DNA from: Acidaminococcus timonensis
GTDB taxonomy: Bacteria; Bacillota; Negativicutes; Acidaminococcales; Acidaminococcaceae
Assembly: GCF_900106585.1 (NCBI RefSeq)
Contig: NZ_FNWH01000006.1
Coordinates: forward strand, 930,001 to 994,000
Direction: 5' to 3'
DNA: 64,000 nt
Shown here: one piece after another, positions 7,099 through 16,900 of the stretch
How the letters are laid out: the number at the start of each line of letters is the position of its first letter
Position numbering within the stretch: the first letter of the stretch is position 1
The notes under the pieces: model-generated
Told to the model about the DNA's origin: nothing
The model's database searches: none
Seen by the model: the letters and a program-made list of their open reading frames with translations, nothing else
Translations under genes and position numbers: made by a program

Positions 7099-7950
7099 AT
7101 GCAACTGTTCCGTACCGTTAAAGATCTGAAGGACTTTGTCCGCACTGCCAAAAAAGAAGGCAAAACCATCGGCCTGGTGCCCACCATGGGTGCCCTCCAC
7201 GAAGGCCATGCCTCTCTGATCAAAGCCGCTGCCCGGGAGAATGACGTGGTCATCGTCAGCGACTTTGTAAATCCCACCCAGTTCGGTCCCAACGAAGACT
7301 ATGATGCCTATCCCCGGAAACTGGCCGCCGACGAAAAAGTCGCGGAAGCTGCCGGTGCCACGGCCATCTTTGCCCCTTCGCCGGCTGAAATGTATCCCCA
7401 CAAGGATATGACCTGGGTGGAAGTGACGGGCAATATCACCAAGGTTCTTTGCGGCCGCACGCGCCCCATCCATTTCCGGGGTGTGGCCACGGTATGTACC
7501 AAGCTGTTCAATCTTTCCCAGGCCGACCGGGCCTATTTCGGGTTGAAAGATGCCCAGCAGACGGAAGTCCTCCGCCGGATGGTGGAAGACCTGTTCATGA
7601 ATGTGGAACTGCGTATCATGCCCATCGTCCGGGAAGCCGACGGGCTGGCCAAAAGTTCCCGGAACGTCTACCTCTCTCCGGAGGAACGGAAGGCCGCTCT
7701 GGTCCTTTCCCGGAGCCTGAAGCATGCCAGAGAATCCTTTGACGCCGGCCAGCGGGATCCCCGGAAACTGGTGGACCAGGTCACGGAAGAAATCAAGGCA
7801 GAACCCATGAGCAACATCGATTATGTGGAACTGTACGGGATGCCGGGCCTGACGGAAGTCACCGGCCCCATTTCCAGCCGTGTGCTGCTGGCTGTGGCGG
7901 TGAAATTCGGCACCACCCGCCTAATCGACAACGTGGTGCTGGAGGGCTGA
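7099..7950 (+). CDS. panC: Pantothenate synthetase
   Basis: A 283-residue cytoplasmic enzyme joining pantoate and beta-alanine with ATP to give pantothenate, the precursor of coenzyme A. Family marks: PTMGALHEGH (28-37, the HIGH-like nucleotide site), FVNPTQF, GRTRPIHFRGVATV, YFGLKDAQQ, and KSSRNVYLS (the KMSKS-like loop). Length is normal. The ATG at 7099 is preceded by AAAGGTG and matches the family start; 70 upstream in-frame residues are leader. panB and panD are not in the window. A BASS-type carrier follows within 4 bases, likely for pantoate or pantothenate. Confidence 0.95.
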   Translation: MQLFRTVKDLKDFVRTAKKEGKTIGLVPTMGALHEGHASLIKAAARENDVVIVSDFVNPTQFGPNEDYDAYPRKLAADEKVAEAAGATAIFAPSPAEMYPHKDMTWVEVTGNITKVLCGRTRPIHFRGVATVCTKLFNLSQADRAYFGLKDAQQTEVLRRMVEDLFMNVELRIMPIVREADGLAKSSRNVYLSPEERKAALVLSRSLKHARESFDAGQRDPRKLVDQVTEEIKAEPMSNIDYVELYGMPGLTEVTGPISSRVLLAVAVKFGTTRLIDNVVLEG

Positions 7951-7954
7951 TCCC

Positions 7955-8929
7955 ATGGTGGACAAAATCGTACATTTCTGCACCCGGTACATGTCCATCG
8001 GTGTGGTGCTCATCGGATTCCTGGGCATCCTGGAACCGGGGCTCATGAAGCCCCTGGCCCCTCAGATCCCCACCTTCCTGGGCATCATCATGTTCGGCAT
8101 GGGGATGAGCCTGAAACCGGCTGATTTCCGGAATGTCTTCCGGCAGCCCCGGAACGTGGCCATCGGGACCCTGCTCCAGTTCACCATCATGCCGGCTGTG
8201 GCCTTCGGACTGATCCACCTGTTCCGGCTCCCTCCCGCCATCGCCATCGGCGTGGTACTGGTAGGTTGCTGCCCCGGGGGAACCGCTTCCAATGTGATTT
8301 CCTACATCGCCCATGCAGATGTGGCCCTGTCGGTATCCATGACCATGGTGAACACCCTGCTGGCGCCCTTTGTGACCCCCTTCCTGGTGTGGCTCATTGC
8401 CGGCACCTGGGTGGATATCGATTTTGTGGCCATGATGATTTCCATTGTGAAGATGGTGCTGCTGCCTCTGATCCTGGGCATCGGGATGAATTCCTTCTTC
8501 CCCCGCCAGGTCAGCCGGGTCATCCGGGTGATGCCCATGCTCTCGGCCCTGGTGGTGATCCTTACCGTAGGCTGTGTGGTCTCCATGTCCGGCAGAGCCA
8601 TTGTGGATAATGGGCTGGTGATCCTGTGCGTGGTAATCCTGCACAATCTGTGCGGGATGCTGCTGGGCGGTTTCTTCGCCCGCCGTTTCGGCCTGGACAA
8701 AGCCCAGTGCCGGGCCATGACCATCGAAGTGGGCATGCAGAATTCCGGTCTGGCTTCCACGCTGGCGCTGATGTATTTCACCGCAGCGGGAGGCATTGCC
8801 GGTGCCATCTTCTCCGTATGGCATAACGTTTCCGGCTCCCTTTTCGCCTCCTACTGTGTAGGCAGGGACGAAGAAGACGGGCAGGAAGAAACGGTTGGAG
8901 AACTGGCCGGAGAAAAAAGCAGAAACTGA
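7955..8929 (+). CDS. BASS-family transporter, probably PanS-like pantoate/pantothenate carrier
   Basis: A 324-residue integral membrane protein of the bile acid:sodium symporter family with about nine to ten spans. Typical segments are GIIMFGMGMSLKPADF, VGCCPGGTASNVISYIAHADVALSVS (the crossover region) and EVGMQNSGLASTLA. It begins 4 bases after panC, with GGAGG inside the panC end, so it is co-transcribed. In Salmonella a BASS protein (PanS) moves ketopantoate; the panC link suggests the same pathway here. The acidic, charged C-terminus is cytoplasmic. Substrate is inferred from context only. Confidence 0.85.
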   Translation: MVDKIVHFCTRYMSIGVVLIGFLGILEPGLMKPLAPQIPTFLGIIMFGMGMSLKPADFRNVFRQPRNVAIGTLLQFTIMPAVAFGLIHLFRLPPAIAIGVVLVGCCPGGTASNVISYIAHADVALSVSMTMVNTLLAPFVTPFLVWLIAGTWVDIDFVAMMISIVKMVLLPLILGIGMNSFFPRQVSRVIRVMPMLSALVVILTVGCVVSMSGRAIVDNGLVILCVVILHNLCGMLLGGFFARRFGLDKAQCRAMTIEVGMQNSGLASTLALMYFTAAGGIAGAIFSVWHNVSGSLFASYCVGRDEEDGQEETVGELAGEKSRN

Positions 8930-8937
8930 ATACAAAA

Positions 8938-9050
8938 AACAGGCGCTGTGAAAAAATCATCCACAGCGCCCTTATTTCGCTAGCGTCAGCTGGCTTCCTT
9001 CGGCTAGTGACTAGTGACGGGGTGTGAAAAAGCATTTTTTCACACCCCCT
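8938..9050. repeat. R2 double-hairpin repeat, copy B
   Basis: Hairpin with GGCGCTGTG stem (8942-8970), linker with CTAGCGTCAGCTGG and TAGTGACTAGTGAC, then GGTGTGAAAAA hairpin (about 9020-9047). Sits between convergent genes and can terminate both. Confidence 0.85.
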
Positions 9051-9055
9051 GTTTT

Positions 9056-10300
9056 TTACCATCCCCCGGGCAGCATCCCCCCGATGCTCAGCAGCGCATA
9101 CACACCGGACCCCAGGAACACCGCCAGCACCAGATGCTGGATCCAGGGGGCGGCCAGCCATCCGCACTGCCAGCAGGGTGCCTGGTCCCCCCTTTTCCGG
9201 GCATTCCGGAGCATGAATACCGGCAGCACCGACATGATGATGCCCCCAAAGGTCCCGGCACTGAAAATGGCACTGACAAAGCCCACCAGGCCGCTGCTGG
9301 CCAGGAAGACGGGCGGAAGGACGATGAAGGCCAGGCACAGGGCCCGGCTGCGGAAATCCCGTTCCGACCGGAACCCCAGCCGCTCGATGCAGTTGGTCAG
9401 GAAACTTTCCGCAATGGCCCAGAAAGAAGTGAGCATGGCACAGAATGCAAAGAAGTTCACCAGCAGATAGAACAGCGGATTCCCCAGGGCCCGTCCCCAG
9501 GAAAGAGAAGCCACCTGGGTGATCTCCGAACCCGGCAGCATCAGGAACACCGCCAGGGGCACCAGGGCCAGGATCAGGAACGAGATCCCCGTACCCCCCA
9601 GGATGGCCGGCACCAGCTTTTCCGGACGGTCCCGGAAGCCCCGGGCCAGTTCGGGCACAATGTACTGCACCGCATAACAGAACACCGCAATGTTGAACAC
9701 CGGGATCCCCCAGGTCCAGTGGGCGTACAGGATCTCTTCCACAGGGACCCGGGCCCACAGGAAAGAAGCCCCCACCAGCACCAGCAGCATCAGGATCATC
9801 CCCAGGCCCAGGAACTTCTCCGCCGTACCGGTGACCTTCAGCCCCAGCCAGACCACAGCCGTGGCCCCGATGGAAAACAGCAGGCTGGCCTCCTGCACAG
9901 GCAGCCCGAAAAAGGCACTGAGGATCTTGCCGCAGCCGGTGATGTAGGCGATCAGGCTGCAAAAGCTGGTGGCCCCCACCGAAAAGAAAATCAGCCAGGA
10001 GCCTGCCTTCCCCACATATTTTTCAGCCAGCCCGGAAAGCTGGAGAGGCTGCCGGGTGCGCAGGGCCGTTTCCGCCACATAGAGCATGGAAGCAATCGAA
10101 AGGAACCCGGCCACCAGCAGCCAGGTCAAAAGCACCGGCCACCCGGCCTTCCGGCTGGCATACGCCAGGCCCAGCACCCCTGAGCCAATGGTGGCCCCCA
10201 CCACCAGCATCACCGCTTCCGTAAAAGAAAGCCGGTGGACTTCCAGGGCCCCCTCCTCCAGCGCAGCCTCCTCCAGCTGTTTCGTTTCCGTATATTCCAT
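9056..10300 (-). CDS. Amino acid permease, aromatic (Trp/Tyr) permease-like family
   Basis: A 414-residue membrane protein with about eleven spans of the APC superfamily. The first span carries VVGATIGSGVLGLAYASRKAG, the unwound-helix glycine motif of the hydroxy/aromatic amino acid permeases (TyrP/Mtr group). The N-terminus before it is acidic (LEEAALEEGALE). Of two candidate ATGs, 10300 is preferred because GGGGAG lies 10 bases upstream, while 10321 has no ribosome site. Monocistronic, with its own extended -10 promoter. Tyrosine or tryptophan uptake is the likely role; substrate not provable from sequence. Confidence 0.82.
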   Translation of the reverse strand: MEYTETKQLEEAALEEGALEVHRLSFTEAVMLVVGATIGSGVLGLAYASRKAGWPVLLTWLLVAGFLSIASMLYVAETALRTRQPLQLSGLAEKYVGKAGSWLIFFSVGATSFCSLIAYITGCGKILSAFFGLPVQEASLLFSIGATAVVWLGLKVTGTAEKFLGLGMILMLLVLVGASFLWARVPVEEILYAHWTWGIPVFNIAVFCYAVQYIVPELARGFRDRPEKLVPAILGGTGISFLILALVPLAVFLMLPGSEITQVASLSWGRALGNPLFYLLVNFFAFCAMLTSFWAIAESFLTNCIERLGFRSERDFRSRALCLAFIVLPPVFLASSGLVGFVSAIFSAGTFGGIIMSVLPVFMLRNARKRGDQAPCWQCGWLAAPWIQHLVLAVFLGSGVYALLSIGGMLPGGW

Positions 10301-10355
10301 CGCATCTTCTCTCCCCTTCATAGATTGTCAAGTCACCTGACCTGCATACCGGTCC

Positions 10356-10366
10356 ATTGTAGCACA
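10356..10366 (-). promoter_or_regulatory. Extended -10 promoter of the aromatic permease
   Basis: TGTGCTACAAT on the minus strand; no good -35 was found. Confidence 0.5.
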
Positions 10367-10414
10367 ACCGGCAGAAAGGGAAAAGGCAAGTTAACGGAAA
10401 GCACAAAAAGATTT

Positions 10415-10725
10415 GTGTCCCCATGCGACGGAGACGACAAAGAGGAGTCTCCCAGTCCGGTGGAAAAGGGAGGAAAGAACCCGCTTGCGGGTAGGGGGTT
10501 CGCACGCCTCTCTGAATTTTAAAGACGATATTACTCGCAGGGTCGGGGTATGAATCCACCACCAGAATGGTAGTAAAGAGTCGTATGGTTGATGTACGAA
10601 CCTATCCACCGTCCATTCGGACGGTCCCCCTTCCCTTCCAGGGAAGGACAAAGCTTTGTGTCCCCGCGACGGAGACAACGAAGAGGAGTCTCCTAGTCCG
10701 GCGGAAAAAGGAGGAAAGTCTGTCT
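10415..10725 (+). repeat. R1 fold-back repeat array, locus 3
   Basis: Left end with long module (10415-10510), core, right end with tip CGTCC-AT-TCGGACG (10605-10650), then a second, broken left end with long module that runs out near 10725. Lies between the permease and the M20 gene promoter. Confidence 0.82.
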
Positions 10726-10896
10726 TTATCATACCGTTTTGTCTGTCCTGCTTTATGGACATAAAAACAGTGAGGGTCTTCTTTCCAAGCCACCATTCGG
10801 TTCCCACGTCGTTTTCATTTGTAACATTTATCCATTATATTTCTCTCCATTCTCTGTATATGACATGAATTTGTCACGTTGCAGCCGATTTTGCAG

Positions 10897-10902
10897 TACA
10901 AT
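10897..10902 (+). promoter_or_regulatory. -10 element ahead of the M20 gene
   Basis: TACAAT about 33 bases before the start codon; the -35 is poor. Confidence 0.35.
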
Positions 10903-10934
10903 AAAAATAATTCTATAAAGGGGAGGCACATACC

Positions 10935-12122
10935 ATGAATCAAGAAATCCTACAGGCCATCCAGGAAGAACTTCCGGAAGCATCCCGTCTGGTCCGGTAT
11001 CTGTACGACCACCCGGAAACTGCGTATAAGGAGGTCCTTTCCAGCCGGGCCATCGTCGACGACCTGAAGAAAGCCAGCTATGAAGTGGAGTATCCATTTA
11101 TGGAAAAAGAACTGGGATACGGAACCGCTTTCCGGGCCACCCTGAAGAACGGCCCGGGCCCTTCTGCCGCCATCCTGGTGGAATATGACGCCCTGCCCCA
11201 GATCGGCCACGGCTGCGGACACAACCTCCACGGCCCCCTGTCCGTCCTGGCCGCTCTGGCTCTTGCCAGACGGAAAGACCTGTTCTCCGGAACTCTGGAA
11301 GTGATCGGCACACCGGCAGAAGAAGAAGAAGGCGCCAAACTCCACATGGCTCCTGCCGGCATCTTCGACAACCTTTCCCTGGCCATCATGATGCACAGCG
11401 GCAGCGGGCACTACAGCCAGACCAACATGGATGCCACCGCCCTGCGCTGCTACATTGTGGAATTCTTCGGCAAGAGTGCCCACGCAGCTGGCAGCCCCTG
11501 GCTGGGCCACAACGCCCTCACCGCAGCCCGCAAGTTCATGGACCTGCTGGACGCCCGGCGTGACGGGTTCCATCCCGGTACCATCATGAGCGAGATCATC
11601 CTGGACGGGGGTAAGCAGCCCAACATGGTCCCCGATTACGCCAAGCTCCGCATGGAATTCCGCTCTCCCTCCATGGGTGAACTGGAAAACCTGGATCACA
11701 TCGTCCACTGCTGCGCCAAAGGGGCCGCCATCGCCCTGGAATGTACCGAAAAATTCACCCTGGGCTTCCCGGATTTCAACGACATGGTCCGGGTACCGGC
11801 CCTGGAAGACAAAATCACGGAAGAATTCCAGGCACTGGGCAAGCCCATCGAACCGGCTGCTCCTGCCGGCGGTTCTACGGATGTGGGCAATGTGAGCTAC
11901 TGCTGCCCTACCATCCAGCCCATCATCAGCATTACCGAGGAACCCTATTCCCTGCATACACCCGAACTGCGGGATGCCACGCTGACGGACCACGCCCGGG
12001 ACCAGATGGCCGCCGGAGCCGCTGTCATCGCCGACACAGTACTTGCGATTTTCAATGATGCTGCCTTCCGGGAAAAAGTCCAGAAAGACTTCAAGGCAGC
12101 CGTAGCCAGAAAAAAGGGGTGA
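10935..12122 (+). CDS. M20-family metallohydrolase (aminoacylase/AbgB-like)
   Basis: A 395-residue cytosolic amidohydrolase. Metal-site features of the M20D branch are present: PQIGHGCGHNLHG (H and C pair region), GTPAEEEEGAK (catalytic glutamate), and a dimerisation domain (about 180-290, FFGKSAHAAGSPWLGHNAL). It should remove an acyl or aminobenzoyl group, or cut a dipeptide. Start has GGGGAGG seven bases ahead. A YfcC carrier starts 7 bases downstream, so the pair probably imports an N-acyl amino acid, p-aminobenzoyl-glutamate-like compound or dipeptide and hydrolyses it. Confidence 0.88.
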   Translation: MNQEILQAIQEELPEASRLVRYLYDHPETAYKEVLSSRAIVDDLKKASYEVEYPFMEKELGYGTAFRATLKNGPGPSAAILVEYDALPQIGHGCGHNLHGPLSVLAALALARRKDLFSGTLEVIGTPAEEEEGAKLHMAPAGIFDNLSLAIMMHSGSGHYSQTNMDATALRCYIVEFFGKSAHAAGSPWLGHNALTAARKFMDLLDARRDGFHPGTIMSEIILDGGKQPNMVPDYAKLRMEFRSPSMGELENLDHIVHCCAKGAAIALECTEKFTLGFPDFNDMVRVPALEDKITEEFQALGKPIEPAAPAGGSTDVGNVSYCCPTIQPIISITEEPYSLHTPELRDATLTDHARDQMAAGAAVIADTVLAIFNDAAFREKVQKDFKAAVARKKG

Positions 12123-12128
12123 AGCATC

Positions 12129-13550
12129 ATGGCTGAAGAAAAGATTCCCGTGCTGCCGGAAGAAACCGGCAAGAAGAAATTTGCGTTACCACACATCTAT
12201 GCCCTGCTGTTTGGTATCATCATTTTATGTACGCTCATGACCTGGATCCTGCCCGCCGGGGAGTTCGACCGGGTCACCAATGCCACCGGCCAGAAGATCG
12301 TAGTGGCCGGTACCTTCCATCTGGTAGACGCCCATCCAGTGGGTATCTTCGAAATGTTCAAATGCATCTATGAAGGTCTGTGTAACGCCGCTAACGTGAC
12401 CATGTTCGTGTTCGTGGCCTACGCTTTCATCGGCCTCATCATCGCCACCGGCGCCTTCAACGGTCTGGTAGCCGGTCTGCTGCGGATTTTCAAGGGCAAA
12501 ACGAAAGTGGCCATCATCCCCATTTTCATCACCCTGATCGGTTTCGCCTCCTCCACCATCGGCGTGTTCGAAGAAACCTTCCCCTTCATCCCCATTTTCG
12601 TGGGCATTTCCATTGCCATGGGCTATGATGCCATCGTGGGTATGGCCATCGTTTCCCTGGCTGCTGCGGTGGGCTACGCCGGGGCCTTCATGAACCCCTT
12701 CACCGTAGGCATGGCCCAGAGCATCGCAGGTCTGCCCATCATGAGCGGATCCGGCTTCCGGATTTTCTGCCACATCTGCATGATTGTGGTGGCCTCCATC
12801 TACACCATCCGCTACGCCCTGAAAATCGAAAAGGATCCCACCAAAAGCCTGGTTTATGGAGACCCGTCCGAATTCAGCATGAGCCAGGAGGAAGTGGCCA
12901 GCCATCCCTTCGGTGTGCGGGAAAAAGCCGTGCTGCTGGTCCTGCTGGCCGGCATCATCGTCCTGGTGTATGGTACCAAGAACTTTGGCTGGTATTTTAC
13001 CGAGCTCAGTGCCCTGTTCATGATTATGGGCCTTGTTTTTGCCTTCATCATGGGCTGGACCCCCAATGAAATCGCCCGGAAGCTGAGCCGGAACTTCACC
13101 GACATCGCCGAGGCCTGCATGATGATCGGCATTGCCAGAGGCGTCCTGATCGTCATGCAGCACGGGCACATCATGGATACCTTCGTGTACGGGCTCAGCC
13201 TGCCCCTGGCCTCCTTCCCCACAGTGATTTCTGCCGAATGCATGCTGCTGGTGCAGACCCTGCTGAACTTCCTGATTCCGTCCGGATCTGGGCAGGCCGT
13301 GGTCAGCATGCCCATCATGGCACCCCTGTCCGATCTGCTTCACATTCCTCGTCAGCTGGCGGTACTGTGCTTCCAATACGGTGACGGGCTGTCCAACATC
13401 CTGTGGCCCACGGCCATGGCACCGGTATGCGCCGGGATTGCCGGAGTCAAGGTGGAGAAATGGTGGAAATGGTTCGTGCCCCTGTTCCTGTTGCTGCTTC
13501 TGACCCAGATGGTCACCGTAGCCGTGGCCCTGATGATCGGCTGGCAGTAA
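12129..13550 (+). CDS. YfcC-family membrane transporter
   Basis: A 473-residue membrane protein with about twelve spans. It has the YfcC/ArcD-like pattern: PHIYALLFGIIILCTLMTWILPAGEFDR at the start (first span then a conserved PAGEFDR loop), the hairpin region IGFASSTIGVFEETFPFIPI, and LIPSGSGQAVVSMPIMAPLSDL near the end (a P-S-G-S-G-Q motif of IT-superfamily carriers). Located behind the M20 hydrolase, so it probably brings in the substrate. Substrate unknown. Ends at a strong hairpin. Confidence 0.88.
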   Translation: MAEEKIPVLPEETGKKKFALPHIYALLFGIIILCTLMTWILPAGEFDRVTNATGQKIVVAGTFHLVDAHPVGIFEMFKCIYEGLCNAANVTMFVFVAYAFIGLIIATGAFNGLVAGLLRIFKGKTKVAIIPIFITLIGFASSTIGVFEETFPFIPIFVGISIAMGYDAIVGMAIVSLAAAVGYAGAFMNPFTVGMAQSIAGLPIMSGSGFRIFCHICMIVVASIYTIRYALKIEKDPTKSLVYGDPSEFSMSQEEVASHPFGVREKAVLLVLLAGIIVLVYGTKNFGWYFTELSALFMIMGLVFAFIMGWTPNEIARKLSRNFTDIAEACMMIGIARGVLIVMQHGHIMDTFVYGLSLPLASFPTVISAECMLLVQTLLNFLIPSGSGQAVVSMPIMAPLSDLLHIPRQLAVLCFQYGDGLSNILWPTAMAPVCAGIAGVKVEKWWKWFVPLFLLLLLTQMVTVAVALMIGWQ

Positions 13551-13583
13551 GGAAAAGAGAATCGTTTATCCTTGAAAGAAGAT

Positions 13584-13619
13584 ACAAAAACCGCAGACCT
13601 CTGGCCTGCGGTTTTTCTT
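13584..13619 (+). terminator. Terminator after the M20-YfcC operon
   Basis: AAAACCGCAG stem, 9-base loop, CTGCGGTTTTT and a T-rich tail. Confidence 0.85.
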
Positions 13620-13639
13620 TATCTTCTTCCTCCTTTCCG

Positions 13640-13920
13640 TCAGCAGTCTCCCAGTCCTGTGGGAAAAGGGGAAAAATTTGTGTCCCCCTGCAAGGGGGAA
13701 AGGGCCCGCTTGCGGGTAGGGGGTTCGCACACCTCTCTGCCTTTTAAAGACGGTGTTCCTCGTATGGTCGGTGTAAAACCTATCCACCATTGCGCTGACG
13801 CGCAACGGTCCCCCTTCCCTTTCAGGGAAGGACAATTACTTAGTTTCCCTACCCCCTTCCCTTTTCCCCAAGGCTGGGCTGTTCCTCTTCGTCACGACCG
13901 TCGTGGAAAGGACTAAAGGA
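13640..13920 (+). repeat. R1 fold-back repeat, locus 4
   Basis: One unit: left end with short hairpin (13683-13735, preceded by a piece of the long module at 13645-13675), core, right end with tip TTGCGC-TGAC-GCGCAA (13788-13835), then a degenerate long-module copy to 13915. Confidence 0.82.
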
Positions 13921-13951
13921 TATTATCCTCAGCCCCCGTTGATGGTCTCCA

Positions 13952-13960
13952 TGGTATAAT
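13952..13960 (+). promoter_or_regulatory. Extended -10 promoter of the helicase gene
   Basis: TGGTATAAT, 30 bases before the ATG, immediately after the R1 copy. Confidence 0.55.
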
Positions 13961-13989
13961 ACCCTTATGTACGAAAGGGAGGCCGTGAT

Positions 13990-16900
13990 ATGGACAAACT
14001 ACAAGATGGGCTCTATGAAAAGGTAGTTTCACAACGCCTGGACAAACAGCTCAGGCAGGAATTTGCCGAAAACAAAATTTGGTATACCCTCAGCGACCCC
14101 ATGGATCCCCAGGATGCGGTACAGTACCTGGCAGAATATGTACGTCATTTGGTGCAGGTTTGCCTGAAGGACCTGGCGGATCAGGACGATGATACCCTGC
14201 TGCAGCAGGAGCTGGCACTGACCAATGGCCTGGTGGATACACTGCGAGCACACTTGCCGGAAATGGGAACGGATAACCAGATCAACCTGCCCAACTTCCT
14301 GCTTTTGGAACTGCAGCACCGGTTGAACCATCTGGAGCCAGCCCACCGTCCTCGACCCCAGACCTCTCTTTCTCACTCGTTTTTGTTCACCAACAGCCAC
14401 AAGGATGTATCCCTGGTCACGGAGCTGCAACGGGAAATTGCTTCCAGCGACCGGATTGATTTTCTGGTATCGTTCATTCGATATTCCGGGTTGTCCCTGA
14501 TTCTTCCCTATCTGCGCACCTTTACCCAGGCGGGCGGCCATCTGCGAATCCTGACTACCACCTATATGGGCGCCACAGACCCCAAAGCCATTGCCAAACT
14601 GGCGGAACTGCCCAACACGGAAATCCGGATCTCCTATAACGTAAAGGAAACCCGTCTCCACGCCAAGGCCTATTTATTCCACCGGAACAGCGGCTATTCC
14701 ACTGCCTACGTGGGCTCTTCCAATCTGTCCCATGCCGCCATTGCCGATGGTCTGGAATGGAACATGAAGGTCACCCAGCAGGATATGCCGGCGATTATGG
14801 ATAAAATGTGGGCCACTTTTGAAACCTACTGGCATTCCGAAGATTTTCAGGCCTACCATAAGGAAGATCTGCCGGCACTGCAGAAGGCCATCGACCAGGA
14901 ACGAGGCCGGGACACAAAAAGCACGGTGGCATTGCCCTATACCTTTACCATCCACCCTTATCCGTTCCAGCAGGTGATTCTGGATGCATTGGAAGTAGAG
15001 CGGAAGGAACGGAACCACTGGAAGAATCTGATTGTTGCGGCTACGGGGACTGGGAAAACGGCCCTTTCAGCCTTTGATTACCGGCGATTCCTGCAAACCC
15101 GTCCCCAAGGGGCCAGGCTGCTTTTCCTTGCCCACCGGGAAGAAATCCTGGAGCAGAGTCTTTCCTGCTTCCGTCAGGTGCTGAAGGATCCTTCTTTTGG
15201 AGAATTGGCAGTTGGCGGCAGGCATCCCGCTCACATGGAGCATGTATTCATGTCCATCCAGACCTGTAACAGCCTGAAACTGTGGGAGAAAATGGATCCG
15301 GCGTACTACGACATGATCATTGTGGATGAATTCCACCATGCGGCAGCGCCTTCCTACCAGAAGCTGCTGAATACCTTTACCCCCCAAATTTTACTGGGCC
15401 TGACGGCGACTCCGGAGCGAATGGACGGCAAGAGCATCCTGGGCTTTTTTGACAACCACATTGCCGCCGAAATCCGGCTGCCGGCTGCCATTGAACGGCG
15501 TCTGCTCTGTCCCTTCCATTATTTCGGTGTGGAAGATACGGTGGACCTGCGCCATGTAAACTGGACCAACGGCCATTACGACGTAGGGGCCCTGACCAAT
15601 CTGTACGTCATGGAAAGCCATACGGCCAGCAAGCGGGCAGACGCCATTTTACGGGCTCTGGATAACTATACCGCTGATTTGCGGGATGTGAAAGGCGTTG
15701 GGTTTTGCGTTTCCAAGAAACACGCTCATTTCATGGCGGAATATTTCACCCGGAAGGGCATCCCCTCCCTGGCCCTGGACAGTGATTCCAGTGAGGAAGA
15801 ACGGCAAAGCGCACGCCAAAAGCTGGAAAGCGGCGCGGTCACCTTCCTGTTCGTAGTGGATCTGTTTAACGAAGGGGTGGACATCCCCTGTATCAACACC
15901 GTGCTGTTCCTGCGACCCACCAACAGTATGACGGTATTTTTGCAGCAGTTGGGCCGTGGGTTGCGGCTGGATAAAGGGAAGGATTGCCTGACCGTACTGG
16001 ACTTTGTGGCTCAGGCCAACCGCCATTACGATTTTGCCAGCCGCTTCCAGGCTCTGGTAGGCCGCAGCGATGTGCCAGTAAAACGGGAAATTGAACAGGG
16101 CTTCCCCCACGTGCCCAAAGGCTGTTCCATCCAATTGGAAGAAATTGCCCAGAAACGGGTACTGGATACCATTCGCGCCCAGCTGCGAGGCAATGCGTTT
16201 TACCAGGATTGTATCCAGGAACTGTATGAAACCACAGGACATCGGCTACCCACAATCAGTGAATTTTTCCAGGCTGCCAAGGTAACTCCCCAGGCCTTTT
16301 ACAATGGCAAGCGGACGTATGCACGGCTGTGCGCCAATGCAGGGGTGATTGCCGATTTTGCAAGAACGGACGAAGAAAGCCTGCTGGAACGGGCACTGCC
16401 CCGGCTGCTGGGCATGGATTCTCCCCAATGGCTCCGTTTTTTACAAAAAGTTCTGCCCACGGGAGATAAGCCCCATGCATGGGACCCAATTCAAAAACAA
16501 TACCTGCGGATGTGGCAGTTTACCCTGTGGGGCAAAGATTGGCAGGAAGCGTCCCTGACAGAGCCCTGGGAAGCCATCAGCCTGTGGCAAAAACGGCCGG
16601 AGCTGCGCAGGGAATTGGAAGAAGTATTGGATTTCCAGTTTGGCCGGTTCAACGTACTGCCCCAAAAAGCCAGGCTCCCCTATCCCTGTGCCCTGGAAGT
16701 CTATTGCAATTATTCCCGGGACCAGATTTTTGCAGCGCTGGGTCTGGAAAAGTCCAATAGTGTACGGGAAGGGGTTAAGTACCTGCATCCCAAAAACAGT
16801 CAGGTGGTAACCCGGGATACGGACGTGTTTCTGGTAACCCTGAACAAGTCGGAAAAGGAATTTTCCGAATCCACCCGGTATGAAGATTATTCCATCAATA

